Part shown: positions 7,479 to 15,131 of the stretch, piece by piece
How the letters are laid out: every line of letters starts with the position of its first letter
Numbering within the stretch: position 1 is the first letter of the stretch
Assembly: GCA_964443245.1 (NCBI GenBank)
Contig: CAYUEG010000004.1
Span: 1 to 64,000 of the forward strand
DNA from: CANJDH01 sp964443245
Lineage (GTDB): Bacteria > Pseudomonadota > Gammaproteobacteria > Burkholderiales > JAEUOS01
Direction of reading: 5' to 3'
DNA: 64,000 nt
The notes under the pieces: generated by a model
Databases searched by the model: none
The model's input: only the letters and a program-made list of their open reading frames with translations
Told to the model about the DNA's origin: nothing
Position numbers and translations under genes: made by a program

Positions 7479-8654
7479 TCAGGCCGGAACTTTGGCCACG
7501 GCCGGCGCCGCGTGTTGCGACGCCGCCCCGATGGCGACAAACTCGGCCAGATGATGATCGACATCGCCCAGCATCAGGTCGATCATGGTGGCGCGCTTGA
7601 AATAGTGCGAGACGGCCAGTTCGTCCGTCATGCCCATGCCGCCGTGCATCTGGATCGCGGACTGGCCGATGAACTTGATGGCACGCCCGGCACGCACCTT
7701 GGCAGCGTGGATGGCGCGCTTGCGCTCCCCGGCATCAGCCGAATCGACCTTGACGGCAGCCAGCATGGCCAGTGAACGGGTCTGCTCCAGTTCCATGAAC
7801 ATTTCCGTGGCGCGATGCTGCAACACCTGAAACTTGCCGATCGGCACGCCAAACTGCTTGCGCGTCTTGAGATACTCGATCGTCTGCTCGTTGATCATGG
7901 CCAGGCAGCCGACCGCTTCGGCCACCAGCGCAGCCACGCCAACTTCAGCGGCACGCTCGATCAGGGTATGGCCTTCGCCGACCTTGCCGAGCAGGGCGTC
8001 GGCCCCCACGGCGACCTGGGTAAAGGTGATGTCAGCCGCGCGCATGCCGTCGATGGTGCGGTAATCACGCAGACTGACGCCAGCCGCCTTGCGATCCACC
8101 ACAAAGAGGGTAATGCCTGCCTTGTCGCGCGTACCACCGGCCGTGCGGGCCGAGATCACCAGCTTGTCGGCCTGGGCGCCATGCAGCACCACCGTCTTGG
8201 TGCCGTTGAGCACATGCCCCGCACCCGCCGCCGTGGCGGCCAGCGCCACGCTGAACAGTTCGTGGCGCGACTGCGCCTCGCCCAGCGCACAGGCAAGTTT
8301 GAGGGAGCCATCGGCAACGCCGGGCAACAGCCCCTGCTTGTGGGCGTCACTGCCGCCAAAGCGGATGAAGGCGGCGCCCATCACTGCCGTGGCGAAGTAA
8401 GGCTCCACGACCAGGCCACGCCCCAGTTCTTCCATGACCACCATCATGTCGACGCCGGTGCCGGAGAAGCCGCCATACGGTTCCGGTACAGGCACGCCCA
8501 TCAGGCCCAATTCGGCCAACCCGGCCCACGCGGCATCACTGGTGCCGGTACCGTGGATGATCTTCTTGCGCGCTTCAAACGTGTATTCCTGCGCCAGGTA
8601 GCGGCGCACCGCGTCACGCAACTGGTTCTGCTCTTCGGTGAAGGAAAAGTCCAT
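7479..8654 (-). CDS. Acyl-CoA dehydrogenase, small-subunit type
   Basis: The 391-residue flavoprotein has the acyl-CoA dehydrogenase fold: helical N-terminus MDFSFTEEQNQLRDAVRRYL, the beta-domain around LACALGEAQSRHELF, and the C-terminal helices with QFGVPIGKFQVLQHRATEM and QMHGGMGMTDE. The usual catalytic Glu positions appear unoccupied: the C-terminal strand reads HYFKRATMIDLMLGD instead of YEGT, and the alternative site lacks Glu by my alignment. That, and its place 11 bases downstream of a second dehydrogenase, suggests it is the partner subunit of a heteromer, as known for PimCD-type and steroid side-chain enzymes. The substrate is not determined. Confidence 0.88.
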   Translation of the reverse strand: MDFSFTEEQNQLRDAVRRYLAQEYTFEARKKIIHGTGTSDAAWAGLAELGLMGVPVPEPYGGFSGTGVDMMVVMEELGRGLVVEPYFATAVMGAAFIRFGGSDAHKQGLLPGVADGSLKLACALGEAQSRHELFSVALAATAAGAGHVLNGTKTVVLHGAQADKLVISARTAGGTRDKAGITLFVVDRKAAGVSLRDYRTIDGMRAADITFTQVAVGADALLGKVGEGHTLIERAAEVGVAALVAEAVGCLAMINEQTIEYLKTRKQFGVPIGKFQVLQHRATEMFMELEQTRSLAMLAAVKVDSADAGERKRAIHAAKVRAGRAIKFIGQSAIQMHGGMGMTDELAVSHYFKRATMIDLMLGDVDHHLAEFVAIGAASQHAAPAVAKVPA

Positions 8655-8665
8655 GATGCGCTCCT

Positions 8666-9847
8666 TTACAGACCCAGAATCATCTGGGTCATGATGTTCT
8701 TCTGGATTTCGTTCGAACCGCCGTAAATCGAGGTCTTGCGGTAGTTGAAGTAGTAGGCCGCAAGCGGATCAAGAATCTCGCCCTTGGCCGGATCATCAAA
8801 CTCCTCGACGTGAAACGGCAACCCGCGCGGCCCGATGGCTTCGAGCATCAGTTCGGTCAGGCGCTGCTGGATTTCGGTACCCTTGACCTTCAGCAGCGAA
8901 GCCTCGGGACCGGGCCCCTTGCCGTGGGATTCGGCAGACACTACCCGCAGGACGGTGATTTCCAGCGCCATCAGGTCGATTTCCAGCTCTGCCACCTTGG
9001 TGGCAAAGCGCAGGTCTTCCAGCAGGGGTTTGCCGTTGAGCTGCTGGCCGCCGGCAACCCGCTTGAGCAATTCGAGCTCGCGCTTGGAGCGGCCCACCGC
9101 GGCAATCCCGGTGCGCTCGTGCCCGAGCAGGTACTTGGCATAGGTCCAGCCCTTGTTCTCTTCTCCCACCAGGTTTTCCACCGGCACTTCGACGTTGTCG
9201 AAGAACACCTCGTTGACCTCGTGCGCCTCGTCCATGGTGATGATCGGGCGCACCGTGATGCCGGGGCTCTTCATGTCGATCAGGAGGAACGAGATGCCTT
9301 CCTGTTTCTTGGCTTCCGGGTCGGTACGGACCAGACAGAAGATCATGTCGGCGTGCTGCCCGAGCGTGGTCCAGGTCTTCTGGCCGTTGACGATGTACTT
9401 GTCGCCCTTGCGCTCTGCGCGCGTCTTGAGCGATGCCAGATCGGAACCGGAGCCCGGTTCCGAATAGCCCTGACACCACCAGTCGGTGCCGTCATAGATG
9501 CGCGGCAGGTAATGCCGCTTCTGGCCTTCGTTGGCAAACCGCATGATGACCGGCGCCACCATGGCGACGCCGAACGGCAATACCTGCGGGGTGCCGACGC
9601 GCGCGCATTCTTCGTCGAATATGTGTTTTTGGGTCGGCGTCCAGCCGGTGCCGCCCCACTCCACCGGCCAGGACGGCACGATCCAGCCCTTGGCAGCAAG
9701 AATCTTGTGCCAGCGCTGGAAGTCTTCTTTGGTCAGGTGCCGGTGCCCGAGCACCTTGGCCTGCAGGTCCTTGGGCAGGTTTGCTTCGAGCCAGCTACGC
9801 ACTTCGGCACGGAATGCTTCATCCGCGGCCGTGTAGTTCAAATCCAT
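8666..9847 (-). CDS. Acyl-CoA dehydrogenase, large-subunit (PimC-like) type
   Basis: The 393-residue flavoprotein contains YSEPGSGSDLASLKTRAER and NGQKTWTTLGQHADMIFCLVRTD, typical of the branch that includes the pimeloyl-CoA dehydrogenase large subunit PimC. The candidate catalytic base is the Glu in LLGHERTGIAA, at the site used by isovaleryl-CoA dehydrogenase; the alternative site reads SIYGGSNEI, without Glu. The ATG at 9847 was chosen because GGAG lies at proper distance; a GTG five codons upstream is possible. It heads a unit with the small dehydrogenase and a MaoC dehydratase. It probably oxidises a medium-chain or dicarboxylic acyl-CoA; that specificity is inference. Confidence 0.9.
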   Translation of the reverse strand: MDLNYTAADEAFRAEVRSWLEANLPKDLQAKVLGHRHLTKEDFQRWHKILAAKGWIVPSWPVEWGGTGWTPTQKHIFDEECARVGTPQVLPFGVAMVAPVIMRFANEGQKRHYLPRIYDGTDWWCQGYSEPGSGSDLASLKTRAERKGDKYIVNGQKTWTTLGQHADMIFCLVRTDPEAKKQEGISFLLIDMKSPGITVRPIITMDEAHEVNEVFFDNVEVPVENLVGEENKGWTYAKYLLGHERTGIAAVGRSKRELELLKRVAGGQQLNGKPLLEDLRFATKVAELEIDLMALEITVLRVVSAESHGKGPGPEASLLKVKGTEIQQRLTELMLEAIGPRGLPFHVEEFDDPAKGEILDPLAAYYFNYRKTSIYGGSNEIQKNIMTQMILGL

Positions 9848-9902
9848 GGTGGTCTCCGTCACGCCAGGAGGTTGCGCGAGCCGGAGATATTACCCCAAGC
9901 AA

Positions 9903-10370
9903 TTAGTTCAGTTCGCTCTTGTCGACGAGCGGAAACGGCAACTGGGTCACGGCGATTCCCTCTTCGGCGAGCGCGGCAGCTTCCTTCGGTGAAGCCACGC
10001 CGCGAATCGAACGGGCCTCGGTTTCCTTGTAATGGATGCGCCGCGCCTCTTCGGGAAACTTGTTGCCGACATCTTCGGTGTTTTCCACCAGTTTGCGCAG
10101 CATCGCCAGCATTTCCGCCTGCTGTGGTGCCATCATCGCATGCGGTGTCGGGGCCGCATTGGGCTGCACAGAAGCCGAGGTTGAGGCCGGTTCGGCTCCG
10201 GCAGGCAACAGGTTCAAACGCGGCGCCGAAAGCTGCTTTTCCACCTGGGTAGACGAGCAGACCGGGCACGACAGCAGACCACGCGCCTTTTGCGACGCCA
10301 TGTCATCGGCCGAGGCAAACCAGCCCTCGAACAGGTGGCCATGCTCACACGCAAGGTTGAAAACGATCAT
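9903..10370 (-). CDS. DUF1178 family protein
   Basis: The 155-residue protein starts MIVFNLACEHGHLFEGWFAS and has a CPVC pair near residue 35; with the earlier Cys/His (CEHGH) it looks like a small zinc ribbon. The C-terminal half (MLRKLVENTEDVGNKFPEEARRIHY...ARSIRGVAS) is the signature of DUF1178, a proteobacterial family without known function. A Pro/Ala/Ser-rich linker separates the halves. The gene stands alone between the acyl-CoA unit and the tRNA cluster, all on the minus strand. Confidence 0.85.
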   Translation of the reverse strand: MIVFNLACEHGHLFEGWFASADDMASQKARGLLSCPVCSSTQVEKQLSAPRLNLLPAGAEPASTSASVQPNAAPTPHAMMAPQQAEMLAMLRKLVENTEDVGNKFPEEARRIHYKETEARSIRGVASPKEAAALAEEGIAVTQLPFPLVDKSELN

Positions 10371-10483
10371 CTGACGGGCCGGAGGTAACGCGAATTGGAC
10401 TGAGGATGCAGGGATGCACAGAGATTACCAGCAATTTCAGTCAGCACGCTGCTGACCGGCGCTGGCCGACGACAGCTGGCATT

Positions 10484-10575
10484 TGGTGCCCGGAGCGGGG
10501 ATCGAACCCGCACGCCCCTTTGCAGGAAGCGAGGGATTTTAAGTCCCTTGTGTATACCAGTTTCACCATCCGGGC
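10484..10575 (-). tRNA. tRNA-Leu (UAA)
   Basis: On the minus strand the 7-bp acceptor GCCCGGA / TCCGGGC, a long variable arm and the anticodon loop CTTAAAA (anticodon TAA) identify a leucine tRNA. The 3' CCA is encoded (10484-10486). It is the last gene of a Gly-Cys-Leu trio. Confidence 0.95.
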
Positions 10576-10648
10576 GAAGGCACAATTTTAGCGAGTTGGC
10601 CCTGTTTCAGGCAAAACTGCAGGAAAAGTTCGCAGATAAGGCGAAAAC

Positions 10649-10722
10649 TGGAGGCGCGGGCCGGAGTCGAACCGACCTACATGGATTTGCAATCCAGTGC
10701 ATAACCGCTTTGCTACCGCGCC
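10649..10722 (-). tRNA. tRNA-Cys (GCA)
   Basis: The acceptor GGCGCGG / CCGCGCC, anticodon loop TTGCAAA (anticodon GCA), T-arm GGTTCGACTCC and an encoded CCA give a 74-base cysteine tRNA. It is the middle gene of the trio. Confidence 0.95.
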
Positions 10723-10749
10723 ACGACCGCAGAACAGGCCTGCGGAAAC

Positions 10750-10778
10750 AAAAAGGGGAAATCGCTTTCCCCTTTTTT
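10750..10778 (-). terminator. Terminator-like hairpin between tRNA-Gly and tRNA-Cys
   Basis: A perfect 12-bp stem (five A, four G, three A / three T, four C, five T) with a TCGC loop lies 8 bases after the tRNA-Gly 3' end in transcription order. Read leftward it ends in TTTTTG, so it looks like an intrinsic terminator that readthrough would have to pass to reach tRNA-Cys and tRNA-Leu. It could equally be a processing signal. Confidence 0.55.
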
Positions 10779-10785
10779 GAAAACC

Positions 10786-10861
10786 TGGAGCGGGAGAAGA
10801 GTCTCGAACTCTCGACCTCAACCTTGGCAAGGTTGCGCTCTACCAACTGAGCTACTCCCGC
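10786..10861 (-). tRNA. tRNA-Gly (GCC)
   Basis: The acceptor GCGGGAG / CTCCCGC, D-arm AGCTCAGTTGGTAGAGC, anticodon loop TTGCCAA (anticodon GCC) and an encoded CCA give a 76-base glycine tRNA. The order Gly(GCC)-Cys(GCA)-Leu(UAA) is the same as glyW-cysT-leuZ in Escherichia coli, where the trio lies downstream of uvrC-pgsA. Confidence 0.95.
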
Positions 10862-10876
10862 ACTGCTTAAGCCAAG

Positions 10877-10905
10877 ATTATAACAAAAACGGGCTGGTTG
10901 GGCAA
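10877..10905 (-). promoter_or_regulatory. Promoter of the tRNA-Gly-Cys-Leu cluster
   Basis: On the minus strand TTGCCC (10905-10900) and a perfect TATAAT (10882-10877) are separated by 17 bases. The predicted start of transcription lies a few bases before tRNA-Gly at 10861. Confidence 0.65.
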
Positions 10906-11051
10906 CCCGTCCACGGCCGGCGCATTTCGCCACCTCTCCGGCAGCTATGCCAGTGGAATCTGGCGGGCAAAAAGGCCACAATTGAAGCGATACCTCCGTG
11001 GTACCTCCACCTATAGTGTCTATCCATGGCTCCCAACCAGGAATTGTCCTG

Positions 11052-12695
11052 ATGACCCCCCCCATGCATGCTGCCCCCGGAAAGCTCGCCACACTGATCA
11101 TCGGCATCGCCACCTTGGCGTGGGCCGGCGGGAGCGTGACCGCGCAGCAGCGACCGACGCCCGGTTCGGTGGAAGACTCGATCCGTCCGCTGCCGCAGCT
11201 GGCACCCGAACCCGCACCACCTGCGCCCGCGTTGCCAAAACCGACCATGCCCCCGCCCGGGAATGGCAAGCCCGTGGGCATTGCCGAAGTGGCATTTGCC
11301 GGCAACGCGGTGATTCCCGCCAGCCAGCTCAACGAGATGGTGAAGAGCCTGATCAAGCCCGAGATGACCATCAACGAGATCAGCGGCATTGCGGTCGGCC
11401 TGACCACCCGCTTGCGCGAGGCCGGTTATCTGCTGGCAATCGCCGTGATTCCGCCGCAAAAACTGGAGAATGGCCGGCTGCGCATCGAAATTCTCGAGGG
11501 CAGGATCGACTTCATCAGCGTCAGTGGCAATCGGCATTACCCTGCCGCCTACATTGAAAGGTTGATCGGCGATCTGCGCGGCAAGCCTGCGCCCACCATC
11601 GCGGATCTCGAGGAGCGCATGCTGTTGCTCAACGAGTTGCCCGGCCTGCGCGCGCGCGCCCTCCTGAGCGCCGGCAAGGAACCGGGCGGCACCACACTGG
11701 CCCTGGAAGTGAGCGAGAACCCCTATCGCGCCACGATCGGCGCCTCCAACCACGGCTCGCGGGAACTGGGGCAGTACCGGATGGACGGGTCTTTCGACCT
11801 GTACAACCCGTTCGGTCTGGGCGATGTGCTGAGCGTACGCGGCCTGCACTCGGCGGGCGGGCTGACGGACCTGGGGCGCCTGGCTTACAGCATCCAGCCA
11901 TTCGGCCGCACGCGCTACGGCGTGTCCATCTCGCGCGTGGACTATCGCGTCGGCGGCAATTTCACCTCACTCGACCTGCAAGGTTATGCCCTGACAAGGG
12001 AGATCAGCGCCTCGACACCGCTGCTGCGCCAACGGATGACCGGGATCACCTTCGGCGCCGGCGCGCGCAGCTCGCGTACCAGCCAGAGTGCGCTGGGCGT
12101 CAACACCGGATCGAACGTCGTCAATAGCGGCTTTGCCAATCTGGCCGGCTATCACTATGACATGGGCGGCGGCGCCACCTTCGGTGTCATCGGAGTGGCC
12201 AGCAATGGCCGCAGCAATTCAGCCGGAACCGATCCGCGCGCACTGGCGCTCAAGGTGGATGGCGATATCAGCCATACCCGTCCGATTGGCGCCGGTGTCG
12301 AGGTAGCCGGGCGCCTGGCAGGCGCCGTCAGCCGGGTCGCGCTGCCGGATACCGAGAAGTTCAGCATTGGCGGCCCGGATTCGGTACGCGCCTATCCGAT
12401 CGCCCAGGCCCGCGGGGACCGCGGATTCCTGGCATCGCTGGAAATGCGACGCCGGCTGGACAGCCTGCCTGGCATGCAGGTGGGGGTGTTTTACGACTTC
12501 GCGACGGTCAGGCGGGTGCAGACCGCTGTCACACCCGATTTCGACACCCTGCGGGGCGTAGGAGTCGGTGCCACCTACATGCCGGATCGCAACCTGCGGG
12601 TCCGGCTTGATCTGGCCCACGCGCTGGGCGGCAACCCGACCGCCGATAACCGCGGCCGCAATCGTGCCTGGTTGAGCGTCGTGTACACCTTCTAG
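11052..12695 (+). CDS. TpsB outer-membrane transporter (ShlB/FhaC/HecB family)
   Basis: This is the transporter half of a two-partner secretion system; it carries its exoprotein across the outer membrane. The 547-residue protein begins with a signal peptide (LATLIIGIATLAWAGGSVTAQQ), then a Pro-rich linker and two POTRA domains (GIAEVAFAGNAVIPASQLNEM onward; FISVSGNRHYPAAYIERLI onward). The rest is a beta-barrel of alternating strands ending in a C-terminal Phe (LSVVYTF). The family motif normally VRGY reads GGPDSVRAYP near residue 440. The ATG at 11052 has AGGA upstream. The TpsA gene follows 235 bases downstream on the same strand. Confidence 0.9.
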   Translation: MTPPMHAAPGKLATLIIGIATLAWAGGSVTAQQRPTPGSVEDSIRPLPQLAPEPAPPAPALPKPTMPPPGNGKPVGIAEVAFAGNAVIPASQLNEMVKSLIKPEMTINEISGIAVGLTTRLREAGYLLAIAVIPPQKLENGRLRIEILEGRIDFISVSGNRHYPAAYIERLIGDLRGKPAPTIADLEERMLLLNELPGLRARALLSAGKEPGGTTLALEVSENPYRATIGASNHGSRELGQYRMDGSFDLYNPFGLGDVLSVRGLHSAGGLTDLGRLAYSIQPFGRTRYGVSISRVDYRVGGNFTSLDLQGYALTREISASTPLLRQRMTGITFGAGARSSRTSQSALGVNTGSNVVNSGFANLAGYHYDMGGGATFGVIGVASNGRSNSAGTDPRALALKVDGDISHTRPIGAGVEVAGRLAGAVSRVALPDTEKFSIGGPDSVRAYPIAQARGDRGFLASLEMRRRLDSLPGMQVGVFYDFATVRRVQTAVTPDFDTLRGVGVGATYMPDRNLRVRLDLAHALGGNPTADNRGRNRAWLSVVYTF

Positions 12696-12734
12696 GGGGT
12701 CGCCGACCGCCGCGCGCCGCCGGCTTTTTTCGGC

Positions 12735-12755
12735 GCGCGAACCGCCGGTTCGCGC
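12735..12755 (+). terminator. Hairpin after tpsB, weak terminator candidate
   Basis: A perfect 9-bp stem GCGCGAACC / GGTTCGCGC with a GCC loop begins 40 bases after the tpsB stop. It is followed only by ATTTCCC, so termination would be incomplete at best. Confidence 0.4.
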
Positions 12756-12882
12756 ATTTCCCGGTTTTTCCTGCCTGTTCGGCCTCTTCCTGTCCTCAAG
12801 TTCTCCGCGCCACTGCCGTTAGCCCCACTGGAGGCGGTGCGCCCGACAGAATCAGGCACCGTTTGATCCCCACGTTCTGCCC

Positions 12883-12918
12883 GTGGTGTGCATCCGCCCC
12901 AAGGATCACACCACTTTT
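12883..12918 (+). promoter_or_regulatory. Stem-loop in the tpsA leader
   Basis: GTGGTGTG and ATCC pair with GGAT and CACACCAC to give a 12-bp stem with one bulged C and a loop of seven (GCCCCAA), followed by TTTT. The tpsA ribosome-binding site (GGGAG) starts at 12919, directly after the T run. The structure may act as a terminator or attenuator between tpsB and tpsA, or may affect translation of tpsA. Confidence 0.55.
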
Positions 12919-12930
12919 GGGAGAAAGACG

Positions 12931-15068
12931 ATGGCGACACTTACGAACGGAACCCTGCTCCAGCGCCACATGGGTGCGCCACGCATCCGCAGGCACGGCA
13001 GCCGCAATCGTCTGACTACCCTTGCTGCCGCACTGGTAGCAGCCCTGCCGCTGGCCTGGTCCGCGGCGGCGCATGCGCAGATGCCCAGCGGCGGGACGGT
13101 GGCCCAGGGCTCGGCAACGATTACCCAGACCAGCCCGACCCTGCAGACCATCGGCGTGGCCACTGCCCGCGCCGTGATCAATTGGGACAGCTTCTCGATC
13201 GGCACCGGCAATACGGTCCAGTTCGTGCAACCGAACAGCAGTTCCGTCGTGCTGAACCGGGTGACAGGAGGCTCGGCCAGCAGCATCCTCGGCAACCTCA
13301 CGGCCAACGGCCAGGTGTTTCTGGTCAACCCCAACGGCATCTTTTTCGGCTCGTCCGCCCGCGTTGACGTCGCCGGCCTGGTGGCGTCGACCATGGACAT
13401 CGCCGACGCAGACTTCATGGCCGGGGTGCATCGGTTTGCGCGCCCTTCGGGTGTTGCCGGCGCCAGCGTGGTCAACGAAGGCGTGATCAACGCCGTCGAT
13501 GGTGGCTATGTGGCGCTGCTCGGCAATACCGTCACCAATGGCGCTACCGGCATCATTCGCGCCAGGCTCGGCACCGTCCTCCTGGCCGCTGCCGATCAGG
13601 TGACGCTCGATTTCGCCGGCGACCAGCTGATCAGCTATGCGCTGGACACCCCGGCCGTGGCGGCGGCCACCGTCACCAATCAAGGCCAGATCCTCGCCGA
13701 TGGTGCCAGCGTCTATCTCACCACGGCCAACGCTGCTGCGCTGACCGGTACGGTGATCAATCAATCCGGTGTCATCCGTGCACAGAGCATCGTCGAGCGC
13801 GACAGCGGCATTTACCTCGTGGCTGACTACGGCAACATCGAAGTTGCCGGCACGCTGGACGCCAGTGCGCAAACCGGCGGCCAATACGGTGCCGTCAACA
13901 TCGTGGCGCAGGCTGGGGATGTCACACTCGGCAACAGCACCGTCATCGCAGCTGGCGGTGCCGCAGCGGGCAGCAATTTCATCTACAGCGCCAACAACGT
14001 GCAGCTTGGCGGCACCATCACCGCGCAATCGAGCGGGGGCAGTGCCAGCAACACCTTGATCGCACTGAACACGCTCTCGCTGGGTAACGCCATCGTCAGC
14101 GCGAATGGCAACACCGATGCCTCGGGCTACCTCTTTTCCCTGCTCGGGGACATGAGCCAGTCAGCGGGCGGCAGCGTCTCCGCATCCGCCACAGGCAATG
14201 GCAGTGCGGCCTCGATCCTGACCAACAGCTTTGGCGGCAGCAATCTTGCCGGCGCACTGGATGCCAGTTCCAGCGGCGCCGGCGGCACAGCAGGAGTGGC
14301 CGCTTCCAGCTCAACCACCAACCTTTCGGTCGGAACGGTGCGCGCGTCGGCACCGAACGGCACGGCCAGCGCGACCCTGGATGCCAGCGCCGGCAACCTG
14401 ACCGCGACCGGCACCATCCGCGCCAATTCGGCCAGCGGAACCGGCAGCGTGAGCGTCAGTGGCGTCAACATGTCGGTGGCAGGCATCCAGACCACTGGCA
14501 ACCTGGCCATGACAGTCACCGGGGACGGCAGCGGAACCGTACAGAACACCGGCCCGGCGATCGAAGCGGCGAGCCTGTCCGGAACCGGCGCGGCCAGCAG
14601 CCTGCCGATTGTGGCACCCGGTTCGGGCGGTTACGGNNNNNNNNNNNNNNNNNNNNNNNNNNNNNNNNNNNNNNNNNNNNNNNNNNNNNNNNNNNNNNNN
14701 NNNNNNNNNNNNNNNNNNNNNNNNNNNNNNNNNNNNGAACCGGCGCGGCCAGCAGCCTGCCGATTGTGGCACCCGGTTCGGGCGGTTACGGCTCGGGTTC
14801 GGGTTCCAGCGGCGGCGGTTCCGGTTCGGGTTCCAGCGGCGGCGGTTCCGGTTCGGGCTCCAGTGGCGGCAGCTCAAGCAGTGGCACTCCGGAGGCGGCG
14901 CCAGTCGTGGTGTCGGCATGGACCCAGTTGGTCACCGCCATCAAGGAAGCGATCAGCGGGCAGGCGGCCAGCGCCACCGTCTCCGGGGTCGCCGGTGGCG
15001 TCGCATCGCCGGTCATCAGTTCGACGCTCGCCACCATGCAGGAAGCGAGCCGTCCCGGCGATAACTGA
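12931..15068 (+). CDS. TpsA exoprotein, filamentous-haemagglutinin type, broken by an assembly gap
   Basis: This is the secreted partner of the upstream TpsB. It has an extended N-terminus and signal peptide (cut after AAAHAQ, near residue 50), then the TPS secretion domain with VFLVNPNGIFFG and DVAGLVAST. A repetitive Ser/Ala/Gly-rich beta-helix follows. After the gap come Gly-Ser repeats (GSGSSGGGS) and a helical tail ending EASRPGDN. The 100-N gap at 14637-14736 breaks the frame as given. The 55 bases on each side of it are identical; joining them once removes 155 bases and restores one frame of about 660 codons. The ribosome-binding site GGGAG precedes the ATG. At that size it is a small TpsA; its role (adhesin, toxin or other) is not evident. 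Confidence 0.8.
14582..14791. other. Assembly gap of 100 N with identical 55-base flanks
   Basis: Positions 14637-14736 are 100 N, the usual placeholder for a gap of unknown size. The 55 bases before it (14582-14636) are repeated exactly after it (14737-14791). Such a flank length is what is left when two contigs of a k=55 de Bruijn assembly overlap by one k-mer and are scaffolded without being merged. The gap is therefore probably not real missing sequence of 100 bases. Confidence 0.9.
14796..14876 (+). repeat. 27-base tandem repeats encoding Gly-Ser linker
   Basis: Two perfect 27-base units (14796-14822 and 14823-14849) and one diverged unit (14850-14876) encode GSGSSGGGS-type nonapeptides in the C-terminal part of TpsA. 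The copy number may be wrong because the assembly breaks nearby. Confidence 0.85.
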
Positions 15069-15081
15069 TCGACAGCACGAG

Positions 15082-15099
15082 GCCGGCTTTCACGCCGGC
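15082..15099 (+). terminator. Hairpin after tpsA, weak terminator candidate
   Basis: GCCGGC, six bases, then GCCGGC form a short G+C-rich hairpin 13 bases after the tpsA stop. No T run follows, so this may only stabilise the 3' end of the message. Confidence 0.3.
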
Positions 15100-15119
15100 T
15101 GCGCGACGGCGCGGGTTCG

Positions 15120-15125
15120 TATAAT
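15120..15125 (+). promoter_or_regulatory. TATAAT box directly before mutS
   Basis: A perfect TATAAT ends six bases before the mutS ATG at 15132. Transcription would start at or next to the ATG, giving a leaderless message. No convincing -35 box is seen at 16-18 bases. Confidence 0.45.
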
Positions 15126-15131
15126 CGGCGC

